This document shows positions 44,024-52,519 of a stretch of 64,000 nt of DNA, one piece after another. The position numbers and the translations under genes were made by a program. Within the stretch, counting starts at the first letter, position 1. Each line of letters opens with the position of its first letter. The DNA comes from Hyphomicrobiales bacterium (GTDB lineage Bacteria; Pseudomonadota; Alphaproteobacteria; Rhizobiales; Phreatobacteraceae). Location of the stretch: the NCBI GenBank assembly GCA_017304475.1, contig JAFKKV010000016.1, positions 228,478 through 292,477 of the forward strand. The letters run 5' to 3'. The notes under the pieces were generated by a model. It had not been told where the DNA came from and did no database searches. It was given only the letters and a program-made list of their open reading frames with translations.

Positions 44024-44872
44024 TCAGAGCGTGATGCCGGCGGGGAAGTCGGATTCGGAAATGCCGACCAGCTCCATATTAGACATGATGACCGAGCGGA
44101 TCAGCCCGAGGCCGCGATTGAACTCGAGCCAGGTGTTGACATAGTCGCGCCAGGTCTTGTCGGCCTCGCGCCGGAAGCCGGCATTCGAGGTGGTGGCGAA
44201 GACCGGGGTGGGCAGCAGGAACTGGCCGATCGCCGGGTTCTTCTTCAAGACGGTCAGGGCCAGGATCAGCACCAGGCATTGCACGTCGGCGCGGCCGGTC
44301 TGCACCGCAATGGTCGCCTCGTCGGTGGTCTTGAAGCGCGAAATCTGCGCCTTCGGGCAGAGTCTGGTCACCACCTGGTCGTGCGACGAGCCGACATCCA
44401 CGGCGATCTTCACGTCGGGGCTGTTCAGCTCGGCCCAGTTGCGCGGCGCGAAGCCCTTCTTGGTCACCATCGAAAAGGCGTTGCTGAACACCGGCACCGA
44501 GAAGTCGACGACCAGAGCGCGCTTCGGCGTCGGGTTCAGGCCGAAGAAGATGTCGAGTTTGTTCGATTGCAGATCGAGCACCGAATTGCCCCAGGTGGTC
44601 TCCAGGATTTCCAGCTCGACCTCCAGTTCCTCGGCAAGCGCCTTGGACAGGTCGATATAGAAGCCGCGCCATTGGCCGGACGCGATGTCCTTGTGGTAAT
44701 AGGGTGCGCCGCCGGCGATCGCGCCGATGCGCAGCTTCTTGGTCCGGCGGATGCGGTCCAGGGCGGTTTCGGTGGCGGGCGCCTGCGCCGCGGCCGTTCC
44801 GGCACCGGCGGCCATTGAGACGGCCAGCGTGCCGATACCGGCGGCTGCCGCGATCATCCTGCGCGAGATCAT
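44024..44872 (-). CDS. Amino-acid ABC transporter, substrate-binding protein
   Basis: A 282-residue periplasmic binding protein of family 3. The signal peptide MISRRMIAAAAGIGTLAVSM runs to AAAQA, with a twin-arginine-like SRRM start. The mature domain shows KKLRIGAIAGGAPYYHKDIA, WRGFYIDLSKALAEELEVEL and DVQCLVLILALTVLKKNPAI. GAGGGG is seven bases before the chosen ATG; another ATG is two codons earlier. First gene of the transport-catabolism operon, 136 bases before the permease. Confidence 0.92.
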   Translation of the reverse strand: MISRRMIAAAAGIGTLAVSMAAGAGTAAAQAPATETALDRIRRTKKLRIGAIAGGAPYYHKDIASGQWRGFYIDLSKALAEELEVELEILETTWGNSVLDLQSNKLDIFFGLNPTPKRALVVDFSVPVFSNAFSMVTKKGFAPRNWAELNSPDVKIAVDVGSSHDQVVTRLCPKAQISRFKTTDEATIAVQTGRADVQCLVLILALTVLKKNPAIGQFLLPTPVFATTSNAGFRREADKTWRDYVNTWLEFNRGLGLIRSVIMSNMELVGISESDFPAGITL

Positions 44873-45090
44873 GGTCATTCCCCTCTTTTGCGTGGCTGGA
44901 GCCATCGTCGAGCCTGGAGCATTCCTCGCTCCCCGGGCGTGAATTGTGAAGCGCTTGTTTTGCGTTATGTGGCGCGCGGCATTGCAGCACGGCGGCGAGG
45001 ATGTCGGGGGACCGGCGGGCGGCTGGGCCAGGTGACAGTGCGAGGCGCACGGTCGGCGAGGGTTGCGGGACGAAATGCGGCGCTAAATCA

Positions 45091-45251
45091 ACCCTCTCCC
45101 AGAGGGAGAGGGTGGGTCCGTCAGGACCCGGGTGAGGGGCGTGAGCGCCCAGAACTGATGCTGGCGCTCGCGCCGCATGCTGCCCTATCCGGAGATGGAC
45201 GACCCCTCACCCGGCAGCTGACGCTGCCACCCTCTCCCTTTGGGAGAGGGT
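45091..45251. repeat. Family A bipartite palindromic repeat, copy 4
   Basis: Outer hairpins ACCCTCTCCC-AGA-GGGAGAGGGT and inverse with TTT loop. The left inner hairpin is GGTCC-GTCA-GGACC, different from the other copies but still paired; the right one is GGCAGC-GTCA-GCTGCC. It lies in the 44873-45491 gap between divergent binding-protein genes; nothing else is clear in that gap. Confidence 0.9.
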
Positions 45252-45491
45252 TGATTTACCGGCGCTTTTCCGACTTGGCGTCGGTCCGGGATGCCCTGGC
45301 GACCGTGTCGTTCTCAACGCTGTCCGCACCTGAGAGAACGGCCCGCTCGCGGGCCATCACCTCCGCGTGCCGTTCGCATTGCGCGCCCGACAACCCATGC
45401 TATCGTCGCGGCCTGATTTCCGGGGGGAAATGGCGGCTCCACTCCCAGGCGCGGGCGCGCCAGGTGGAACGGCCTGGCGGGCGAGGCGGAT

Positions 45492-47099
45492 ATGGGCATT
45501 CTCAGCAAGGCGGGGCTTGCGGCGCGCGGCCTTTGGCGCATCGCCGCGGCGGCGGCCATTCTCACCTTGCCGAACCTCGCCCTGCGCCCGGCGGCGGCCG
45601 AGACCACGCTCAGGGTGGCGCTGCATTCCGATCTCAAGATCATCGATCCGATCTGGACTACGGCGCTGATCTCGACCCATCACGGCTTCATGATCTACGA
45701 CACGCTTTTCGCGGTCGACGAGAAGATGACGGTGCAGCCGCAGATGGTCGACAGCTGGACCGTCAGCGACGACAAGCTGACCTTCACCTTCAAGCTGCGC
45801 GAGGGCCTGGAATGGCATGACGGCCAGCCGGTGACGGCGGAGGATTGCGTCGCCTCGATCCGCCGCTGGGGTGTCCGCGACGGCATGGCGCAGAAGCTGA
45901 TGGCGGTGACGGCCGAGCTTCGGGCAGTCGATGCCAGGACCTTCGTGCTGCGCCTGAAGGAGCCCTATGGCCTGGTGCTGTCGACACTCGGCAAGGCCTC
46001 GTCCAACGTGCTGTTCATCATGCCGAAGCGGGTCGCCGAGACCGACCCCAACAGCCAGATCACCGATACCACCGGGTCCGGTCCGTTCATCTTCCTGCGC
46101 GACCAGTGGAAACCCGGGGAGCGTGCCGTCTATGTCCGCAACCCGCGCTACCGGCCGCGCGCCGAGCCGCCGTCGGGAATGGCCGGCGGCAAGGTGGTGC
46201 GGGTCGACCGGGTCGAGTGGATCTGGCTGCCCGATGCCCAGACCCAGGTGAACGCCCTGCTGCAGGGCGAGATCGACCTGGTCGAGGCCCCGCCGCACGA
46301 CCTCCTGCCGCTGGTCGAGAAGGATCCGAACATCGCGCTCGCGGTGCTGGCGCCGATGGGGCGGCAATATGCCTTCCGCTTCAACGTGCTGCACAAGCCG
46401 TTCAACGACGCGCGCATCCGCCAGGCGGTTGCCTATGCCTTCAATCAGCAGGATTTCCTGCAATCGACCATCGGGGACCCGCGTTATTTCCGCGTCTGCC
46501 GGTCGCTCTATCCCTGCGGTTCGCCCTTCGAGACCGAGGCCGGCTTCGAGGACAAGCTGGAGAGCAATTTCGTCCGCGCCCGCGCCCTGCTGCAGGAGGC
46601 GGGCTACGACGGCACGCCGGTGGTGCTCATGCAGTCGACCGATATCGGCTCGCTCGCCAATCTCGCCCCGGTCGCCAAGGCGCTGTTGGAACGGGCCGGC
46701 TTCAAGGTCGACCTGCAGGCGATGGACTGGCAGACGCTGGTCTCCCGCCGGGCCAAGAAGGACCCGCCGGGAGCTGGCGGCTGGAGCGCCTTCCTGACCT
46801 CCTGGGGCTCGATCGACGTGCTAGACCCTGCTTCGACGTCGTTCCTCAATGCCAGCTGCGAGCGCGCCGCCTTCGGCTGGCCCTGCGACGCCGAACTGGA
46901 GCGCCTGCGCGACGCCTTCGCGCGCGAAACCGACCCGCAGGCGCAGAAGGCGCTGGCCGAAGCGGTGCAGCGGCGCGAGGCGGCCTATCCGACCCACATC
47001 CAGCTCGGCCAATATCTCCAGCCGACCGCCTACAGGCGCAACCTGACGGGAGTCTTCGCAGCGTCCAACCTCGCGCTGTGGAACATCGAGAAGAAATGA
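45492..47099 (+). CDS. Peptide/nickel-type ABC substrate-binding protein (SBP_bac_5)
   Basis: A 535-residue periplasmic binding protein. A signal peptide ends near LALRPAAAE (about residue 37). The family pattern includes TFTFKLREGLEWHDGQPVTA, EDCVASIRRW, GTGSGPF-like block DTTGSGPFIFLRDQWKPGER and FNVLHKPFNDARIRQAVAYA. Binds oligopeptides or comparable solutes. No permease or ATPase gene is adjacent, so it is an orphan receptor that must use a transporter encoded elsewhere. GAGG precedes the ATG. It is followed 21 bases later by a DUF1028 gene. Confidence 0.92.
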   Translation: MGILSKAGLAARGLWRIAAAAAILTLPNLALRPAAAETTLRVALHSDLKIIDPIWTTALISTHHGFMIYDTLFAVDEKMTVQPQMVDSWTVSDDKLTFTFKLREGLEWHDGQPVTAEDCVASIRRWGVRDGMAQKLMAVTAELRAVDARTFVLRLKEPYGLVLSTLGKASSNVLFIMPKRVAETDPNSQITDTTGSGPFIFLRDQWKPGERAVYVRNPRYRPRAEPPSGMAGGKVVRVDRVEWIWLPDAQTQVNALLQGEIDLVEAPPHDLLPLVEKDPNIALAVLAPMGRQYAFRFNVLHKPFNDARIRQAVAYAFNQQDFLQSTIGDPRYFRVCRSLYPCGSPFETEAGFEDKLESNFVRARALLQEAGYDGTPVVLMQSTDIGSLANLAPVAKALLERAGFKVDLQAMDWQTLVSRRAKKDPPGAGGWSAFLTSWGSIDVLDPASTSFLNASCERAAFGWPCDAELERLRDAFARETDPQAQKALAEAVQRREAAYPTHIQLGQYLQPTAYRRNLTGVFAASNLALWNIEKK

Positions 47100-47120
47100 C
47101 CGCATGGCGGGGCCCGTGAC

Positions 47121-47840
47121 ATGACCTGGTCGATCGTAGCCCATGATCCCGCGAGCGGCGCCTTCGGCGTGGCGGTGGCCACCCGCGCCTTCGCGGTCGG
47201 AGCGAGCTGCCCCTTCGTGCGAGCCGGTATGGGCGCGGTTTCGACCCAGTCGATGACCAACCGCTATCTCGGCCCGGCCGTGCTCGACGGCCTGGCCGCA
47301 GGCCTGGCGCCAGCCGAGGCGATCGAGCAGGCCTTGCGGCATGACGAGGGGCGCGGGCTGCGCCAGGTCCATGCGGTGGATGCCCAGGGACGCAGCGCCG
47401 CCTGGACCGGGCGCAATTGCGTCGAATGGTGCGGCGAGCGCACCGGCGCCCATGTCTCGGTGGCCGGCAACATGCTGGCCGGCGCCGAAGTCGTCGGCCG
47501 CACGTTCGACGCCTTCGCCGCCGGTGTCGGGCTCACCCCGGCGGAGCGGATGATGGTGGCGATGCTCGCGGGCGAAGCAGCCGGTGGCGACCGGCGCGGC
47601 CGGCAGTCGGCGGCGATGCAGCTGACCACCACTGAAGATTTCCCCGATCTCGACATCCGCGTCGACGATCACGCCGATCCGCTCGGCGAGTTGCAGCGCC
47701 TGCTGGCCCTCTGGCTGCAGAACTGGCCGGCCCGCAGGGCCTGGGCGCCGAGCAAGGCCAACCCATCGGGCCAGGCCGATATGGACGCGATCGAGGCCGG
47801 CTGGGCCGCGCAGGGCCTGGATCTGAGATTCCGGCGGTAA
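47121..47840 (+). CDS. DUF1028 (putative Ntn-hydrolase-like) protein
   Basis: A 239-residue protein whose N-terminus MTWSIVAHDPASGAFGVAVA then TRAFAVGASCPFVRAGMGAV with STQSMTNRYLG is diagnostic for DUF1028. The family is grouped with N-terminal-nucleophile hydrolases as far as I recall, which would make Thr2 the nucleophile after Met removal. A further block is VSVAGNMLAGAEVVGRTFDA. It is co-transcribed with a peptide-binding protein, in keeping with a role in peptide or amide hydrolysis after uptake; no signal peptide is seen, so it acts in the cytoplasm. Confidence 0.9.
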   Translation: MTWSIVAHDPASGAFGVAVATRAFAVGASCPFVRAGMGAVSTQSMTNRYLGPAVLDGLAAGLAPAEAIEQALRHDEGRGLRQVHAVDAQGRSAAWTGRNCVEWCGERTGAHVSVAGNMLAGAEVVGRTFDAFAAGVGLTPAERMMVAMLAGEAAGGDRRGRQSAAMQLTTTEDFPDLDIRVDDHADPLGELQRLLALWLQNWPARRAWAPSKANPSGQADMDAIEAGWAAQGLDLRFRR

Positions 47841-47856
47841 GCGTTGGCGCGCGCCA

Positions 47857-47886
47857 ACCCTCGCCCACGTTTTCGTGGGAGAGGGA
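47857..47886. repeat. Family A repeat, hairpin-1 fragment
   Basis: ACCCTCGCCCACG and CGTGGGAGAGGGA pair around a short loop; the inner GTCA hairpin is missing. TTCGC-type direct repeats follow as at 18530. The remaining 47887-48304 shows no recognisable gene or site. Confidence 0.6.
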
Positions 47887-48304
47887 CTATCTGCGGCCTT
47901 TCGCTGTTCGGCATTCGCGATTCGCCACGCATGCCCCGTCTCCCCCTGCTCCCGCCCCCCTGCTCTTGAGGTCCCGTCGATAGGCGCGCGCGGTGCGCGC
48001 CAGCGCCAACCTGGACAACGAAGGTCCTGCCGCTGCATCATGGCGAAAGGGACGGCCGGTTGCAGACCGCATTTCGCCTGCCGTCTTGCGTGCGCAGCCC
48101 TTCCTCTCCAGCAGGCTGCCCGCAAAGGCGCCGAGCCCAGGCGCCGGACACATCGCATGAGCCCATCGGCCATCGGCGGGCCGCGCATTCGCCGGCATCA
48201 GCAGACGCAGTCGACACGCCAGGCATCGCATAGCCTCAACCGCCAGACCCATGCGGCGGCGCCATCCAGGCAGCCCCGGTCCACGTGAAATCAGGAGACG
48301 AGGC

Positions 48305-49897
48305 ATGAAGCTCCGCATTGTCGGCGCCGGCATCGGCGCGCTGCTGTTGACGTCGGGAATGGCGTTGTCCCAACACGACCACGGCGGCCATGGAGCGGTC
48401 GGCAAGGTGGCCTTCGCCAATTCCTGCATTCCCGCCGTTCAGGACGAATTCACACGCGGCGTCGCGATGCTGCACTCGTTCTGGTTCAGCGCCGGCGAGC
48501 AGACGTTCCGCGACGTGCTGGCGAAGGACCCGAGCTGCGCGATCGCCACCTGGGGCATCGCCGCGATCCTCATGCTGAACCCGCTCAACGGCGTCGGCCC
48601 GACGCCGCGGGAGGCCGAGCGGGCCCAGGCGGCAATCGAGCTCGGTCGTCGGACCGGCGCCAGGACACAGCGCGAGCGCGACTATATCGACGCCGTCGCG
48701 GCCTATTATCAGGACTGGGCCAACCGCCCGGAGACGGCCCGCCAGTTGGCCCGGGCCAAGGCCTTCGAAACCCTCGCCGCCCGCTATCCCGACGATGACG
48801 AAGCCCAGATCTTCGGCGCGCTCTATCTCGTCGGCACCCAATCGCAGGCGGACCAGACCTACGCGGCCTATCTCAAGGCGGCGGCAGTGCTGGAAGGCCA
48901 GTTCGCCAAGACGCCGGACCACCCCGGCGTCTCGCACTACCTGATCCACGCCTATGACGCGCCGCCGATCGCCGCCCAGGGCCTGGCGGCCGCGCGCCGC
49001 TATGCCGGGCTGGCCCCGGCAGCGCCGCATGCGTTGCACATGCCGTCGCACATCTTCACGCGGGTGGGGGCCTGGGCAGACTCGGCGGCGACCAACCGGC
49101 GCGCCTATGATGCCGCGATCGCCAATAACGAGCTTCCGGAAGCCTATCACGCCAGCGACTACGCGGTTTATGCCTATCTGCAACTGGCCCGCGACGCGGC
49201 CGCGCAGGCAGCGATGGCCGATGCGCTCAAGCTCACGATCAACGCACCGGCGCCCCCGGCGGTGCGCTATGCCGCGGCCGCCATGCCGGCGCGCATGGCC
49301 GTGGAACGTGGCGACTGGCGCGCCGCCATGCAGCTTGTGCCGCCGCAGGGCGGCTTCGCCTATACCGATGCGATCATCTGGTTTGCCCGGGCGCTCGGCG
49401 CCGCACGGACCGGCGATGTCGCCGCCGCCGAACAGTCCGCCGCCGAGCTCGCCATCCGGCACAAGGCGCTGGTCGATGCCGGCAACGCCTATTGGGCGAG
49501 AGAGGTGGAAGTCCAGCAGCGCACCATTGCCGGCTGGATCGCCTTCGCCCGGAACCGGCCGGACGACGCGTTGAAACTGATGCGCGAGGCCGCCGACCTC
49601 GAGGACAGGAACGAGAAACATATCGTCACGCCCGGGCGCATCCTGCCGGCACGCGAACTGCTGGGCGACATGCTGCTGGAGGCCGGCCGGCCGGCGCTCG
49701 CACTGAACGAGTATGAAGCGTCGCAGCAACGCGAGCCCCATCGCTTCCGCGGCTATTACGGCGCGGCGCGCGCGGCCGAGGCCGCAGGCGACCGCGACAA
49801 GGCAGCGCTCTATTACGGCAAGCTGCTCGACCTGGCCAAGGACGCCGACGGCCAGCGTCCGGAGGTCGCCCGCGCCAGGACCTTCGTGGCGCGCTGA
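48305..49897 (+). CDS. Secreted TPR-repeat protein
   Basis: A 530-residue protein: signal peptide MKLRIVGAGIGALLLTSGMA ending near LSQ, a short His-rich start (HDHGGHG), then tetratricopeptide-like helices throughout. Examples are EFTRGVAMLHSFWFSAGEQT, FRDVLAKDPSCAIATWGIAA and, at the C-terminus, ALNEYEASQQREPHRFRGYY. The conserved GVSHYLIHAYDAPPIAAQGL and HALHMPSHIFTRVGAWADSA contain several histidines at fixed positions, suggesting metal or heme binding. The family is widespread but uncharacterised. AGGAG precedes the ATG. Single gene. Confidence 0.8.
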   Translation: MKLRIVGAGIGALLLTSGMALSQHDHGGHGAVGKVAFANSCIPAVQDEFTRGVAMLHSFWFSAGEQTFRDVLAKDPSCAIATWGIAAILMLNPLNGVGPTPREAERAQAAIELGRRTGARTQRERDYIDAVAAYYQDWANRPETARQLARAKAFETLAARYPDDDEAQIFGALYLVGTQSQADQTYAAYLKAAAVLEGQFAKTPDHPGVSHYLIHAYDAPPIAAQGLAAARRYAGLAPAAPHALHMPSHIFTRVGAWADSAATNRRAYDAAIANNELPEAYHASDYAVYAYLQLARDAAAQAAMADALKLTINAPAPPAVRYAAAAMPARMAVERGDWRAAMQLVPPQGGFAYTDAIIWFARALGAARTGDVAAAEQSAAELAIRHKALVDAGNAYWAREVEVQQRTIAGWIAFARNRPDDALKLMREAADLEDRNEKHIVTPGRILPARELLGDMLLEAGRPALALNEYEASQQREPHRFRGYYGAARAAEAAGDRDKAALYYGKLLDLAKDADGQRPEVARARTFVAR

Positions 49898-50114
49898 GCG
49901 GCGCCTGGCGTTCACTCGGGCGAGGCGCGCGAAGCCTCGCCTCTCGCCATTCCCTCCCCTACTCCCTACCCCTTACTCCGGACTCGCCCGCGGGCTAACC
50001 TTTCGGCAGCGTTACGAAATCGGTGACTTCTGTTGGTCTATCCTGACACGCCGCAAATATGCTTGGCGGGATGCCCTTGCCCATCGCCGCCTGCATCGCT
50101 TCGGCAATGCCAAG

Positions 50115-52148
50115 ATGTGTCCGAGGTCTGTCGTGCAAGACGTGCTTCTGAACAAGGTTCGACAGGTCTTTTCGGGCGACCTGGCCATTTTCGGCGGCCC
50201 CGCCACCGATGACGCGACCGCCGGGCGATTGCGTGCCGAGCAGCTGGCCGGCGTGCTCCGGCACTCGCGCGGCATCATGATCGCCAATGTCTGCAATGCG
50301 CTGATCTTCGTCGTCGCCGAATGCCACACGCCGGATACCGGCGCCGCAGCGGTCTGGGCCGCCATGGTGATCGCCCTGGTCGCCCTGGTCCATCTCAGGC
50401 AAAGACAGCGGCGCGACCTGCCGAAACCGCAGACCGTATCGGAGCGGGCGGTGCGGCGCGCCGTCCTCTACGCCTTCGCGCTCGGCGCCTTGTGGTCGGC
50501 GGTGCCACTGCTGTTCTTCAACAGTGCCCCCATCGGCGTGCAGCTGGTCGTGGCCTGCCTGTGTTCCGGCATGCTGGCCGGCGGCGCCTTCGGCCTCGGC
50601 GGCATCCCGATCGCGGCCCTCGCCTTCACCGGCCCCATCTTCATCAGTTCGGCGATCGCCATCGGCCGGTCCGGCGACATGACCTATATGCTGGTCGCGG
50701 CCCTGCTGGTGGTCTATGCGCTGGTGCTGCTGCGCACCGTCTTTTCCTACGCGATCGAGACCGCCAGCAGGCTGGTCGCCCAGTTCGACGCGGAGCTGCG
50801 GCTGCGACGCGACCCGCTGACCGAGCTGCCCAATCGCCTGGACTTCACCGAGAGCGTCGAGGCGGCCTTCGCTCGGCTCGCGCGGGACCGCCGGCCGTTC
50901 ACGCTGCTCTGGCTCGACCTGGACAGTTTCAAGGCGATCAACGACCGGCTCGGGCATACGGTCGGCGACGAAATCCTGGTCCAGGCGGCCGACCGCCTGC
51001 GCGCCTGCGTCGGGATCGGCGACGGGCTCGCCCGCCTCGGCGGCGACGAATTCGCGATCATCGCGGCCGACGCCGCCAGCCCCGAACAGGCCGCCGCCTT
51101 CGCACGCCGGATCGTGGAGGCCTTCGCCCAACCGTTCCACATCGACGGCCAGGAGGTGATGAACACGATCAGCATCGGCCTGGCGACGGCGCCGGCCGAC
51201 GGTGACAGCCCGCGGACCCTGCTCAGGAGCGCCGATATCGCGCTCTATCACGCCAAGGGCGCGCGCGGCGGCTCGTTCCGCTTCTTCGACGCCACCGACC
51301 ACGCCTTCGCGCGGGAGCGGCGCGCCATCGAACATGACCTGGGCAATGCCCTGCAGCGCGGCGAATTCCGCCTGGTCTACCAGCCGATCCTCAATCTCGA
51401 CGACGACAGGATCGTCGGTTTCGAGGCGCTGATCCGATGGCATCACCCGACACGCGGCCTGGTCGGTCCGGTCGATTTCATCCCGGTGGCGGAATCGACC
51501 GGAATGATCCGCCGGATCGGCGACTGGGTGGTCGAGGAGGCCTGCCGCGCCGCAAGCGCCTGGCCGGACGCCATTCGCATATCGGTCAATTTTTCGGCGG
51601 TGCAGTTCCGCGACCCCGGTATCGCCACGCGCGTCAAGGCGGCGATCGCGGCCAGCGGGCTGGCGCCGGGCCGGTTCGAGGTCGAGGTCACCGAGACCGT
51701 GCTCCTGTCGGACGATGCGGCAGCGCTCGAGATCCTGCTGGCCCTGTCGGCCGAAGGTGTCCGTGTCGCCCTCGACGATTTCGGCACGGGCTATTCGTCG
51801 CTGAGCTACCTCAGGAAGCTGCCGCTGCACCGGGTCAAGATCGACCGATCCTTCGTGCAGGACCTGCAGACCGATCTGCAGAATGCCGCGATCGTCAAAT
51901 CGGTGATCGGGCTCGCCGCGGATCTCGGCATAGAGACGACCGCCGAGGGGGTCGAGACCGCCGAGCAGCTCGCCTTCCTGCGCGCCCATCAGTGCAGCGA
52001 GGCGCAGGGCTACCTGATCGGCCGACCCGTCGACGCCACCGAGGCAACCGCCCTGCTCGAAAGGCAACCTCGCCCCGCCAAGGCCTCGACCACCCGGGCT
52101 TCGGGAAAGCGGACGGCCAAGGGCAAGCCTAAGGCGCATTGCGATTGA
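50115..52148 (+). CDS. GGDEF-EAL bifunctional cyclic-di-GMP protein
   Basis: A 677-residue inner-membrane signalling protein. The N-terminus (about 50-215) has five to six helices and no recognised sensor. The GGDEF domain has an intact active site GGDEF at 309-313; the RxxD inhibitory site is not present at the usual position. The EAL domain has EAL at 437-439, followed by the metal/base motifs DDFGTGYSSLSYL and the C-terminal TTAEGVETAEQLAFLRAHQC. Both cyclase and phosphodiesterase activity are possible. The ATG at 50115 is the first with protein-like sequence after it, but its ribosome site is weak. Confidence 0.9.
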   Translation: MCPRSVVQDVLLNKVRQVFSGDLAIFGGPATDDATAGRLRAEQLAGVLRHSRGIMIANVCNALIFVVAECHTPDTGAAAVWAAMVIALVALVHLRQRQRRDLPKPQTVSERAVRRAVLYAFALGALWSAVPLLFFNSAPIGVQLVVACLCSGMLAGGAFGLGGIPIAALAFTGPIFISSAIAIGRSGDMTYMLVAALLVVYALVLLRTVFSYAIETASRLVAQFDAELRLRRDPLTELPNRLDFTESVEAAFARLARDRRPFTLLWLDLDSFKAINDRLGHTVGDEILVQAADRLRACVGIGDGLARLGGDEFAIIAADAASPEQAAAFARRIVEAFAQPFHIDGQEVMNTISIGLATAPADGDSPRTLLRSADIALYHAKGARGGSFRFFDATDHAFARERRAIEHDLGNALQRGEFRLVYQPILNLDDDRIVGFEALIRWHHPTRGLVGPVDFIPVAESTGMIRRIGDWVVEEACRAASAWPDAIRISVNFSAVQFRDPGIATRVKAAIAASGLAPGRFEVEVTETVLLSDDAAALEILLALSAEGVRVALDDFGTGYSSLSYLRKLPLHRVKIDRSFVQDLQTDLQNAAIVKSVIGLAADLGIETTAEGVETAEQLAFLRAHQCSEAQGYLIGRPVDATEATALLERQPRPAKASTTRASGKRTAKGKPKAHCD

Positions 52149-52231
52149 ATGGCGGTGCAGATGGCGGCGGCGATCGGACTCAGCCCTGTCCCTGGCGGTC
52201 ACCACGTTCGCATAACGCGATAGGAACTTAG

Positions 52232-52430
52232 GACGTCACCCCCGGCCGAGGCGAAGCCGAGGGGAAGGGGGTCCAGGGGCCGCTTGATCGGGGCCTGCCG
52301 TGCATGCGATCGACGTCTTTTCCTGCCATCGAAGGTGGGCGCTTCGACTGCCGGGTGAGCGCTTCGACTCCTGGACCCCCTTCCCCTCGGCTTCGCCTCG
52401 GCCGGGGGTGACGTCGAGAATTCCAACGAC
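52232..52430. repeat. Family B extragenic palindromic repeat, copy 2
   Basis: Left arm GACGTCACCCCCGGCCGAGG and right arm CCTCGGCCGGGGGTGACGTC are complementary over 20 bases, and each includes the GGGGGTCCAGG / CCTGGACCCCC block. The right outer flank (GAGAATTCCAACGAC) parallels the left flank of copy 1. It fills most of the 52149-52519 gap. Confidence 0.8.
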
Positions 52431-52519
52431 AGGGTGGCCTATTGCGGTGGCGCTCACTCAGGTCCGTGACCGATGTGAATGCTGTACTCCCTCGGGACCA
52501 CGCCAGCCCCCAGCCCCCC

